Positions 24,518 to 31,288 of a stretch of 33,864 nucleotides of DNA are shown here, piece by piece. This DNA comes from FLUQ01 sp031548325. Lineage in GTDB: Bacteria > Desulfobacterota > Desulfovibrionia > Desulfovibrionales > Desulfovibrionaceae. Each line of letters starts with the position of its first letter. Position 1 is the stretch's first letter. The stretch spans positions 1-33,864 of the forward strand of contig JAVBRE010000072.1 of NCBI GenBank assembly GCA_031548325.1, in the 5' to 3' direction. The translations under genes and the position numbers were made by a program. The notes beneath the pieces are model-generated. The model worked only from the letters and a program-made list of their open reading frames with translations. It was not told where the DNA came from and made no database searches.

Positions 24518-25414
24518 TTACTGATTTTTCAGAACGCCCTGAACCAGCGGGATGATGTCGTCATATTCCTGCGCCACCAGCACGCCGACTTCTTTAAAGC
24601 GTTTTTCAATGGCGGATGCGGAACAGTCTTTGTCCAGAATGGCGCCGGCATGCCCGAATTTTGCCTCGCTCTGAATTTTCGCGGTGAAACTTCCCGCGAT
24701 ATAGGCGATGACCGGTTTGGTCACCAACCCTTTGGCGATGGCGTCCGACAACTCGTTTTCATAGGCTGCGCCGGGTTCGCAGAAGATGACGGTGGCCCTG
24801 GTTTCCGGATCCTTTTCAAACAGGATGGCCAGGTCGGCGAAGGTCGCGCCGATCAGATAGTCGCCGCCGCAACTGATGCAGGTGGAACAGCCCGAACCCG
24901 CCCGTTTGACCATCCAGGCCGTTTCGGTGGTCATGCCCCCGCTGCGGGAGATGACGCCTATGGGGCCGGGCACGAAAGCGCGGCTTTCTTTTTTGCCGCC
25001 GATGGTGCCTATTTTGGCCTTGCCGGGCGTGATGATGCCCAGTCCGTTGGGACCGACGACCAGGGACCCTTTTTCTTTGGCTATGGCCAGGGCCTTGCAG
25101 GCTTCGTGCAGGGGAATGCGTTCCGTGATGACCACGATGAGCGAAATGCCCGCTTCGGCCGATTCGATGATGGAATCGGCCGCCGCCGCCGGCGGAACAT
25201 AAATCAGCGCCGCATCGATTTTGTGTTTTGCCGTCGCGGCTTCCACGCTGTTGTAAACGGGAATGCCTTCCACATCTTCGCCGCCGCGGCCCGGCGTCAC
25301 GCCCGCAACCACGTTGGTTCCGTAGGCTTTCATGGTCTGGGCGGCGAGCTGGCCTTCTCTGCCGGTAATGCCGGTAATCAGCACAGCGGTTTTTTCGTCA
25401 AGCAGAATACTCAT
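24518..25414 (-). CDS. sucD: SucD-like acid-CoA ligase alpha subunit, citryl-CoA synthetase/ATP-citrate-lyase type
   Basis: The 298-residue protein has the CoA-binding Rossmann N-terminus (ITGITGREGQ) and the phospho-histidine His255 in KFGHAGAIL, so it makes an acyl-CoA with ATP or GTP. Several segments follow ATP-citrate lyase and not succinyl-CoA synthetase: PGKAKIGTIGG (SucD usually PGECKIG.M.G), SRSGGMTTE (SucD SRSGTLTYE), CGGDYLIGATFAD and the approach SEAKFGHAGA (ATP-citrate lyase SEVQFGHAGA; SucD K.KRMGHAGA). I recalled the comparison sequences from memory, so an alignment is needed. It lies between the SucC-like and citryl-CoA-lyase-like genes, 12 and 16 bases apart. The symbol sucD gives homology only. 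Confidence 0.85.
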   Translation of the reverse strand: MSILLDEKTAVLITGITGREGQLAAQTMKAYGTNVVAGVTPGRGGEDVEGIPVYNSVEAATAKHKIDAALIYVPPAAAADSIIESAEAGISLIVVITERIPLHEACKALAIAKEKGSLVVGPNGLGIITPGKAKIGTIGGKKESRAFVPGPIGVISRSGGMTTETAWMVKRAGSGCSTCISCGGDYLIGATFADLAILFEKDPETRATVIFCEPGAAYENELSDAIAKGLVTKPVIAYIAGSFTAKIQSEAKFGHAGAILDKDCSASAIEKRFKEVGVLVAQEYDDIIPLVQGVLKNQ

Positions 25415-25426
25415 TCCGACATCTCC

Positions 25427-26623
25427 TCATTGTTGTTCGCGCATCATTTCCAGCAGTTTTCTGGCGGCCTGCTGCATGGTGTATTCTTCGGCAAAATAGG
25501 TGATGCCGGCCTCTTCCAGAATTTTGCGGCCTTCGTCTTCGTTCAGCCCGGCCGCCCGCACCACCATGGGCAATTTTTTGGGGTCGATGCCGAGTTCGCG
25601 CACGGCCGTGACCAGCGCCTGGGCCACAAAATCCACCCGCGTATTGCTGGAAATGTTGCCGGCCCGCAAAAAGCCCTTGACGCCAGGCTGAGACAGAACC
25701 ACTTTCGCCAGGCCCACCAGCTTGCGCTCGGTGGGGCCGCCGCCCATTTCCGTATAGTTGATGGGTTTCGCGCCGTCGCGTATCAGGGTGTCCATCATGA
25801 GCAGACTGCCGCCGCCTCCGCCGCACATAAAGCCGATGTCGCCTTCGCCGAGTTCCACATAGCGGGCCGTGCCCCGGTAGGGGTCAAGCTGGTCGATGCG
25901 CAACATTTCCTTTTCCCGTTCCGTCGGCGGATGCCCGAAATTGTCGACTCCGTATTCGGCCATGTGCGAGACGCTCTCGTGGCGTTTGAAGCCTTCGTCG
26001 TCCACGGTCATGACCGCGTCGGCGGCGACGAACTTGCCGTCTTCGGTTTCGATCAGGGGGTTGATTTCAAGCAGCTTGACGTCATAGGCGCAGAAGAGCG
26101 CGTACATTTTTTCCAGAACCTCGCCCGCGCCGCGAATGGCTTTGCCCGTCAGGCCCGCTTTTTCCCAGATGTTGCGCGCTTGGTAGCCGTGAAGGCCTTT
26201 GAGAATGTCCACGGGCAACTGTTGCACCGTTTCGGAGGCGCTTTCCACCTCGACGCCGCCCCGGGCGTTGATGACGATGACCGGGCTTTTGCTGCGGGAG
26301 CTGAACGTGATGCTGGCGTAGTATTCGCGCTGAACGGCGAGACGCTCTTCAACCAGAACCTGTTCGCAGGGCCAGCCTTTCACGTTCATGCCCAGCAGCT
26401 CTTTGGCGCACTGCGCGGCCTGGGCCGGATCAGAGGCGAATTTGACGGCGCCGAATTTGCCCCGGCCGCCGACGGGCACCAGAGCCTTTACCACTACCTT
26501 GCCGCCTATTTCTTCGGCGGCCCGGCGGGCTTCTTCGGGACTGCCGCAGGCTGTTCCCCGGGGTACGGAAATGCCGCTTGCCTTGAAAAGAGATTTCGCG
26601 TGATGTTCCAGCACTCGAGCCAT
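25427..26623 (-). CDS. sucC: SucC-like acid-CoA ligase beta subunit (ATP-grasp)
   Basis: The beta subunit binds nucleotide through an ATP-grasp domain and the acid through its C-terminal domain. The 398-residue protein begins VLEHHAKSLFKASGISVP and shows VVVKALVPVGGRGKFGAVK, KLLEINPLIETEDG and CGGGGGSLLMMDTL with YTEMGGGPTERKLVGLAK. The usual SucC signature NIFGGI is replaced by RAGNISSNTRV, which, with the GGGGGS stretch, looks closer to ATP-citrate lyase. I chose ATG 26623, six bases after AGAGGAG plus a short spacer; the frame is open 49 codons further, but that stretch is not family-like. The 42-bp element lies 128 bases upstream. A divergent LysR gene is next to it. The symbol marks homology only. 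Confidence 0.85.
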   Translation of the reverse strand: MARVLEHHAKSLFKASGISVPRGTACGSPEEARRAAEEIGGKVVVKALVPVGGRGKFGAVKFASDPAQAAQCAKELLGMNVKGWPCEQVLVEERLAVQREYYASITFSSRSKSPVIVINARGGVEVESASETVQQLPVDILKGLHGYQARNIWEKAGLTGKAIRGAGEVLEKMYALFCAYDVKLLEINPLIETEDGKFVAADAVMTVDDEGFKRHESVSHMAEYGVDNFGHPPTEREKEMLRIDQLDPYRGTARYVELGEGDIGFMCGGGGGSLLMMDTLIRDGAKPINYTEMGGGPTERKLVGLAKVVLSQPGVKGFLRAGNISSNTRVDFVAQALVTAVRELGIDPKKLPMVVRAAGLNEDEGRKILEEAGITYFAEEYTMQQAARKLLEMMREQQ

Positions 26624-26750
26624 GTATATACTCCTCTTTTGATACGCGAGTTGACCAGCCTTGTACTTTGTGCCAGATTTCTGCGTCCGGCCGCGTGAAA
26701 GACCGAAGAGGCCGAGTCGTAAGGACATACAACCCCAAAGCCTTGCGGCT

Positions 26751-26792
26751 GTAAAATGAAACAACGGCATAGCATATAGTCCCGAAACGAAT
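26751..26792 (-). promoter_or_regulatory. Conserved 42-bp upstream element, copy 2 (SucC-like gene)
   Basis: This differs from 22162-22203 at only 7 of 42 positions and keeps the core GGCATA.CATATAGTCC. It lies between the SucC-like gene and the LysR gene, the classical place for a LysR operator. Its second copy upstream of dcuC suggests that the two units share a regulator. Confidence 0.6.
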
Positions 26793-26797
26793 ACCGG

Positions 26798-26924
26798 GGT
26801 GGTGGTCCAGTTCGTCGTGATGCTTTGTCAGGCATCGTTTTTTGCTCCGGTCGAATACCAGAGAGTATACTCCCGTCGCAAAAAAACGCGCCTTCCGCGC
26901 CTGACGGCGAACTGGACCACCACC
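26798..26924. repeat. 127-bp nested palindrome between divergent genes
   Basis: Perfect 17-bp outer arms, GGTGGTGGTCCAGTTCG at 26798-26814 and the complement at 26908-26924, enclose GTCAGGC (26827-26833) with GCCTGAC (26899-26905), CGTTTTTTGC (26835-26844) with a GCAAAAAAACG (26878-26888), and a central AGTATACT (26864-26871). The size, the nested arms and the centre (AGAGAGTATACTCCC) resemble the palindrome at 4097-4222 (GAAGAGTACTATCCCC), although the outer arms differ. Confidence 0.75.
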
Positions 26925-26965
26925 AGGAAAGTGCGCAGCAATTCACTACTGACACCGGGAGGCCT

Positions 26966-27880
26966 ATGGACAGCACAGACATGGAAGTGTTCCTGACGGT
27001 CGCCCGCACCGGCAACGTCAGCGCCGCGGCGCTTACCCTGCACATTACCCAGTCCGCCTTGAGCAAACGCATAAAAAACCTGGAAGAATCGCTGGGCGTT
27101 GACCTTTTCAGCCGCGGAAAAGGGCAGAAGGGCGTGGAACTGACGCAGGCGGGAGTTGCCTTCATGGAACTGGCCCAGCGCTGGCAGGGCTTGTGGCAGG
27201 ACATGCGCAGTCTGCGGGGGCGGGAACTGCTGGGGCAGCAAGCGCTGAACATCGGCGTGCTGGACAGCATACAGCCCCTGACGGTGCATCTTTCGCATAT
27301 GCTGTACGCACGCGATCGTGCCATGCGGATTCGCTTTCATGTGCGGCATTCTTCAGAAATGTACGATGAAATCGACAAGCGCGTCGTTGATGTGGGCTTC
27401 AGTTTGCTGGAGCGCCAGATGCCTTCGGTCCGGCGCAAGCGCTTGTTTTCAGAACCTTTTGTGGCGCTCTGCGCCGGAGAGCACCCGGCGGGCGGCAAGG
27501 GAGTGCTGCGCCCCGAAGATCTCGACCCGGATACCGAACTGTACACCGCCTGGTGGAGTCCGGGTTACCTTGCCTGGCACGAGCGGCACTGGGACCTGCG
27601 CCGTTCAAAGCGGCTGTGCACCAACAGCGTGCATTTGCAGATGTCTTTTCTCGGCACGCTGGGGCAATGGGTGATCATGCCCTATTCGGTGGCCAGGCAA
27701 GCCGTGGAAAAAGGGTCTTTTTCCATGTACCGGCTGGACCCCGAACCGCCGCCCCGCGTCTGCTATCTGCTGACGCACGGCCAGCCCCGCGCGGGCATCA
27801 AGGACGCCCTGGACATGTTCGGCCAATGCCTGGATGCGACCTTGCGCGACGCCATGCCCTGGGTGCAGCCCGATCTTTAG
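26966..27880 (+). CDS. LysR-family transcriptional regulator
   Basis: The 304-residue protein has the N-terminal winged helix-turn-helix (EVFLTVARTGNVSAAAL, ITQSALSKRIKNLEESLG, LFSRG...GVELTQAG) and a periplasmic-binding-type effector domain (about residues 90-295, starting ALNIGVLDS). I chose ATG 26966 with GGGAGG just upstream; the frame extends 47 codons further through the palindrome, which is not family-like. It is divergent from the SucC-like operon, with the conserved element between them, so it probably controls that operon and perhaps dcuC. The effector is unknown; a carboxylate or acyl-CoA intermediate would fit. Confidence 0.93.
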   Translation: MDSTDMEVFLTVARTGNVSAAALTLHITQSALSKRIKNLEESLGVDLFSRGKGQKGVELTQAGVAFMELAQRWQGLWQDMRSLRGRELLGQQALNIGVLDSIQPLTVHLSHMLYARDRAMRIRFHVRHSSEMYDEIDKRVVDVGFSLLERQMPSVRRKRLFSEPFVALCAGEHPAGGKGVLRPEDLDPDTELYTAWWSPGYLAWHERHWDLRRSKRLCTNSVHLQMSFLGTLGQWVIMPYSVARQAVEKGSFSMYRLDPEPPPRVCYLLTHGQPRAGIKDALDMFGQCLDATLRDAMPWVQPDL

Positions 27881-27937
27881 GAGCATTTTCGAAATGAAAA
27901 TGCTCTGGCGGGTACGAAGCTGCGCTTCGTATCCGCC
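27881..27937 (+). terminator. Two-hairpin terminator/repeat after the LysR gene
   Basis: GAGCATTTTC (27881-27890) pairs with GAAAATGCTC (27896-27905) immediately after the LysR stop; a second stem, GCGGGTACGAAGC with GCTTCGTATCCGC (27908-27936, one wobble), follows. The order of a GAGCA hairpin followed by a GGCGG-rich block recurs, inverted, at 23640-23700 and, less clearly, at 16020-16072. Confidence 0.65.
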
Positions 27938-28018
27938 CGCAAGCGAACAGCGCAGTTTTGTCATCCGCCTCTTTTCAGCGCGTTTTGTCATTGAAACTCT
28001 TTTGCAAGGCAGGAAAAC

Positions 28019-29719
28019 ATGTTCCGCTTCGCCCGATGCGACGATCTCATTCAACTCAAAGCCCGCTACCGCGATCTCTGGTTTGTGGAAGAGCAGGCCT
28101 GGGGACTGAAGCAATTAGGCACGCTCTTTGTCGTGGACCGCTTCACAGCGCTGCGGCCGCGGCGCGTGCTGGAAATAGGGGCCGGGCACGGCACGTTTTT
28201 TGACACCTGGTGCCACAGCAACGGCATTGAGTACTGGATGTGCGACAAGGCGTCGTTCTATCCGCCGGAAATCTTCGCCCCGGCGGTGGCGGCGCGCAAA
28301 CACACGCGTTTTGTGGACGGCCTGCTCGGCCAGGGCCTGAACGAACTGCCCGACGGCCATTTCGATGCGGTATTTTCCATTTCCGTCGTTGAACATGTCC
28401 CGGACGCCGATTTGCACGGCTTTTACCAGGAATTGTCCAGAGTGCTGGCTGTGGGCGGGCATTCGCTGCACACCATTGATCTGCCCGTCAGTTCCGCTTC
28501 CGGCCTGGAGCAGGCCGAGCGGAATTTTGCGGAATGCGCCGATGCCGGATTTCCCGTGGCGGGCATTCCCAAAGATCTTGTCTGGACCGGAGAAACCCTT
28601 CTGGAACCGCTTAACATTCAATATACGTATTATCCCGGAAAAAACCGAGACATGTGGGGTAAAGACATGACGCACGTGGGCCACCAGATGGGCTCGGTGA
28701 TGGTCGATCTGCGTCTGGACAAAAAGGCGGCGCGTCCGCCCGCCGGGAAAAAAACCGCGGAGAAATGGACCGACAGGTTGGTGCACGGCGCGACGATGCC
28801 GCTCAACGAAGTCCAGTACGCGACAGCGAGCCGCCTTGCGGAGGCTTTCGCCTCAGGGGCCATGCCGCTGGCCCCCGTACCCGCCTGCCCCTGCGGCAGC
28901 GCGAGTTTTTTGCCCATCGCGGGCAAGGATCGCTTCTCTCTGCCTTTTGCCGCCAAGTTATGTCTGGAATGCGGACTGATCTGCACCGATCCGGTTATCC
29001 CTGAAGCCGTGCTGCCCGAGTACTATGAACAGTATTACCACCCGCTGACTCTTGGCAGAATGGACGGCGCGCGGGATTTTCATACTCTGGGGCAAGGAGA
29101 GCGCATCTTTGACCTGCTGCCTCCCCTGCCCAGCGCAAACCCGCGGGTGCTTGAAATCGGCGCCGGGCTGGGGTACGTGCTGCAGGAATTTGCGCGCAGA
29201 GCGGAACGGGCGGGTGTGAACGCGCGCTGTTACGCGGCGGAATACAATTTGTCCGCTGTCGAAGAATGCCTCAAACGCGACATAAGGGCGATCCAGGGAG
29301 GCATGGCGGAGGTTAAAAAGCATCTGTGGGACAGAGGCGTCCGCTTTGACGTCATCATTTTGAGCCATGTGCTGGAGCATGTCGTCGACAGTAACGGTTT
29401 TCTGGCCGCGCTCAGGGAAATAGCCGAAGGCGCGATGGTATATATTGAAGTGCCCGGCGTGCTCAACATCCATGCCAATGCATTTTGCCAGGGCGATTTT
29501 TTACGCTATTTCACCCACAGCCATTGTTACCAGTACACGCTGGCCTCGCTGAGCTACCACGTCTGCCGGCACGGTTTTTCGCGCATCAGCGGAAGCGAAA
29601 TCGCCCACGGCATTTTTGTTCCTTCGAAAAATGCTGTTGCCGTGCAAAAAGATAAACGGGCGGCGGAAGAAGTGCTTGCCTATCTGATGCGGCTGGAAGA
29701 ACAGAGGAAGAAGGCGTAA
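28019..29719 (+). CDS. Two-domain SAM-dependent methyltransferase with internal zinc motif
   Basis: The 566-residue protein has two class I methyltransferase domains. The first has motif I VLEIGAGHGTFF (about residues 49-60) and FDAVFSISVVEHVPD. A middle segment has CPCGS and CLECGLICTDP, like the zinc-binding N-terminal domain of sugar C-methyltransferases. The second domain has VLEIGAGLGYVL and FDVIILSHVLEHVVDS, and ends with EVPGVLNIHANAFCQGDF and YFTHSHCYQYT. The layout suggests a fusion of two enzymes that modify glycans or small molecules. AAGGCAGG is the ribosome site. It is a single-gene unit on the plus strand, bounded by terminators. The substrate is unknown. Confidence 0.85.
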   Translation: MFRFARCDDLIQLKARYRDLWFVEEQAWGLKQLGTLFVVDRFTALRPRRVLEIGAGHGTFFDTWCHSNGIEYWMCDKASFYPPEIFAPAVAARKHTRFVDGLLGQGLNELPDGHFDAVFSISVVEHVPDADLHGFYQELSRVLAVGGHSLHTIDLPVSSASGLEQAERNFAECADAGFPVAGIPKDLVWTGETLLEPLNIQYTYYPGKNRDMWGKDMTHVGHQMGSVMVDLRLDKKAARPPAGKKTAEKWTDRLVHGATMPLNEVQYATASRLAEAFASGAMPLAPVPACPCGSASFLPIAGKDRFSLPFAAKLCLECGLICTDPVIPEAVLPEYYEQYYHPLTLGRMDGARDFHTLGQGERIFDLLPPLPSANPRVLEIGAGLGYVLQEFARRAERAGVNARCYAAEYNLSAVEECLKRDIRAIQGGMAEVKKHLWDRGVRFDVIILSHVLEHVVDSNGFLAALREIAEGAMVYIEVPGVLNIHANAFCQGDFLRYFTHSHCYQYTLASLSYHVCRHGFSRISGSEIAHGIFVPSKNAVAVQKDKRAAEEVLAYLMRLEEQRKKA

Positions 29720-29739
29720 CCTCAGATAATATTAAGGAC

Positions 29740-29786
29740 GCCGGGGCCTGCCGCGCTTTTCGGTTGCGGCAGGCCCCGGCTTTTTT
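29740..29786 (+). terminator. Rho-independent terminator of the methyltransferase gene
   Basis: A perfect 15-bp stem, GCCGGGGCCTGCCGC at 29740-29754 with 29766-29780, is followed by TTTTTT at 29781-29786. It also lies at the end of the convergent succinate dehydrogenase operon. Confidence 0.9.
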
Positions 29787-29807
29787 GGGCACGGAACCGG
29801 ACAGCGC

Positions 29808-30131
29808 CTACAATATGGTCATCAGCGTCGACGTGCCGAAGATCGAAAGACCCGCGCCGCCGGCGACAAAGACGGCGAGCAGGGCTGTTCCCTTGTATTG
29901 CGGCGCGAGGTCGGTGACCACGTTCCATAGTCCGTACAGCCCGTGATACAGGCCGACGTACAGCAGAAGCAGATCCACGAGAAGAACGGACGAACGGATT
30001 CTTTCCTGCACCAGAGCGTGCGTGATCGCCGCTCCGGGGGTCGCGAAATAAGACAGATATATGTGTATCGCCAGTAACAGGACAAGGATGAGTCCTGTGA
30101 TTCGTTGCAAAAACCAGCCCCAAAACTTCAT
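29808..30131 (-). CDS. sdhD: Succinate dehydrogenase/fumarate reductase membrane anchor subunit D
   Basis: The 107-residue protein has three membrane helices (GLILVLLLAIHIYLSYF, SVLLVDLLLLYVGLYHGLYG, LLAVFVAGGAGLSIFG). The helix with AIHIY and the one with YHGLYGLWNV carry His residues that could bind haem or quinone, as in SdhD. It is the last gene of the operon, 24 bases after sdhC. Small anchors of this size in a C plus D pair, instead of one large cytochrome b, put the enzyme with the SdhCD group. C/D naming follows gene order and is tentative. Confidence 0.87.
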   Translation of the reverse strand: MKFWGWFLQRITGLILVLLLAIHIYLSYFATPGAAITHALVQERIRSSVLLVDLLLLYVGLYHGLYGLWNVVTDLAPQYKGTALLAVFVAGGAGLSIFGTSTLMTIL

Positions 30132-30155
30132 AATTTCCTCCTGGTCCGTTCCCGG

Positions 30156-30545
30156 TTAGCGTCCCCCGCTGAAAGCGGGCCAGATGCCGCTTATGGCGGC
30201 GAAGAAGAAAAGCGCGCCGATGGCGGCCGCAATGCCGAACAGGATCATATGCTTCGCGGGAGGAACCAATCCGAAGTCGATCAGAATGTGGCGCAGACCG
30301 TTTACGCCGTGCGCCAGCACCGCCATGATCAGGATGAATTCCAGAAACAGCGCGCCCCGGTTGTGCAGCGCGCCCATGACGCTGTTGAAGGCGTTCGCGC
30401 TGATCTGGTTTGTGGAAATGACGCAGATATGGATGATTAGATAGGCAACGATGACGACGCCGGCAATGCGGTTGAGCAGCCAGATCCAGGTGCCCAGGTC
30501 CCAGGGGCGCCGTTTGCGGATAAGAATGTTATTCACTTTTGCCAC
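30156..30545 (-). CDS. sdhC: Succinate dehydrogenase/fumarate reductase cytochrome b-type subunit C
   Basis: The 129-residue protein has a polar N-terminus with KRRPWDLGTWIWLLNRIAG, then three helices (VVIVAYLIIHICVIS, ALFLEFILIMAVLAHGVNG, MILFGIAAAIGALFFFAAIS). IIHI and LAHGVNGLRHILIDFG match the SdhC pattern with haem-ligand His. The start overlaps the sdhB stop by 17 bases, so translation is coupled. It would pass electrons between the iron-sulfur subunit and menaquinone. Confidence 0.9.
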   Translation of the reverse strand: MAKVNNILIRKRRPWDLGTWIWLLNRIAGVVIVAYLIIHICVISTNQISANAFNSVMGALHNRGALFLEFILIMAVLAHGVNGLRHILIDFGLVPPAKHMILFGIAAAIGALFFFAAISGIWPAFSGGR

Positions 30546-31275
30546 CCTGGTTCCCTTTGTATTCGCAGCAGTCTTCCGCCTTCATTCTGCCCAGTTTGAC
30601 CTTCATGGCGCCGGTGCGGATTTTCGCCACATAGTTGATGGGAGATACCTTCCAGGGACAGGCGCCTATACAGGCAAAAGCGCCGTTGCAGCCCCAGGCG
30701 CCCTCCGGCCCGGCCAGCACTTCCAGTCGTTTTTCCGCCGCGCTGTCGCGGGGATCCTGCAAAAAGCGGTATCCTTCCATCAGCGCGTGCGGGCCGAGAT
30801 AGCTGCGCTGCACGCTTGCTTCCGGGCAGGCGGCAAAGCAGGCGGCGCACAGGATGCAGGCGCAGATTTCTTCCTGCAGGTCCGAAACCTTGTTGGTGAT
30901 GACCATATCCTTGCTGTTTGCCGCTTCTTCCAGCCAGGGCATTATTTTTTTGAAATTGTTCCAGAACGGCTCCATGTCGACGATCAGATCCTTGATCACT
31001 TTCATGCCGGTGAGCGGCGCAAGGGTGATGCAGTCGCCTTTGAGCGACTTAACCCGGGTCTGGCAGGCCAGGCTGGGTTTGTCGTTGATCATCATGGCGC
31101 AGGAACCGCAGACCGCGCTGCGGCAGGATGAACGAAAAGCAAGAGTGGAATCCTGCGTTTCGCGCAGCCGGTTCAGCAGGCTCAGCACCATGTCGTCGGG
31201 GTCGGCGTTCAGGGCGTACTCCTGCCAGTAAGCTTCCCGGCCGGGCATGTAGCGGAATATCTTGATTTTTTGCAT
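30529..31275 (-). CDS. sdhB: Succinate dehydrogenase/fumarate reductase iron-sulfur subunit
   Basis: The 248-residue protein transfers electrons between flavin and quinone. The [2Fe-2S] ligands are in CRSAVCGSCAMMINDKPSLAC (one residue more than shown as a run is avoided: C-x4-C-x2-C-x11-C, about residues 51-71). CILCAACFAACP supplies the [4Fe-4S] ligands and CNGAFACIGACP the third cluster. The start is 13 bases after the sdhA stop. All ligands needed are present. Confidence 0.95.
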   Translation of the reverse strand: MQKIKIFRYMPGREAYWQEYALNADPDDMVLSLLNRLRETQDSTLAFRSSCRSAVCGSCAMMINDKPSLACQTRVKSLKGDCITLAPLTGMKVIKDLIVDMEPFWNNFKKIMPWLEEAANSKDMVITNKVSDLQEEICACILCAACFAACPEASVQRSYLGPHALMEGYRFLQDPRDSAAEKRLEVLAGPEGAWGCNGAFACIGACPWKVSPINYVAKIRTGAMKVKLGRMKAEDCCEYKGNQGGKSE

Positions 31276-31288
31276 TGCGCTTTCCTTT

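Larger units (their letters stand above)
26624..26965. promoter_or_regulatory. Divergent regulatory region between the SucC-like and LysR genes
   Basis: These 342 bases hold no gene. The SucC-proximal third has no obvious promoter boxes. The 42-bp conserved element (26751-26792) is followed at once by a 127-bp nested palindrome (26798-26924) that ends 41 bases before the LysR start. LysR-type proteins usually bind such divergent regions, so binding here is likely but not shown. Confidence 0.5.

Noticed and set aside
24467..26698. 743-codon plus-strand frame opposite the citryl-CoA-lyase/SucD/SucC-like operon
   Set aside because: Antisense shadow with biased composition; the minus-strand proteins have clear families and ribosome sites.
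26624..26770. 49-codon N-terminal extension of the SucC-like protein
   Set aside because: The extension is not family-like and would cover the regulatory region; ATG 26623 has a strong ribosome site.
26798..26924. Miniature transposon or integron attC site
   Set aside because: No target duplication was seen at the ends, the outer arms differ from those at 4097-4222, and no transposase or integrase is near.
26825..26965. 47-codon N-terminal extension of the LysR protein
   Set aside because: It is encoded by the palindrome; LysR proteins start just before the helix-turn-helix, and ATG 26966 has a ribosome site.
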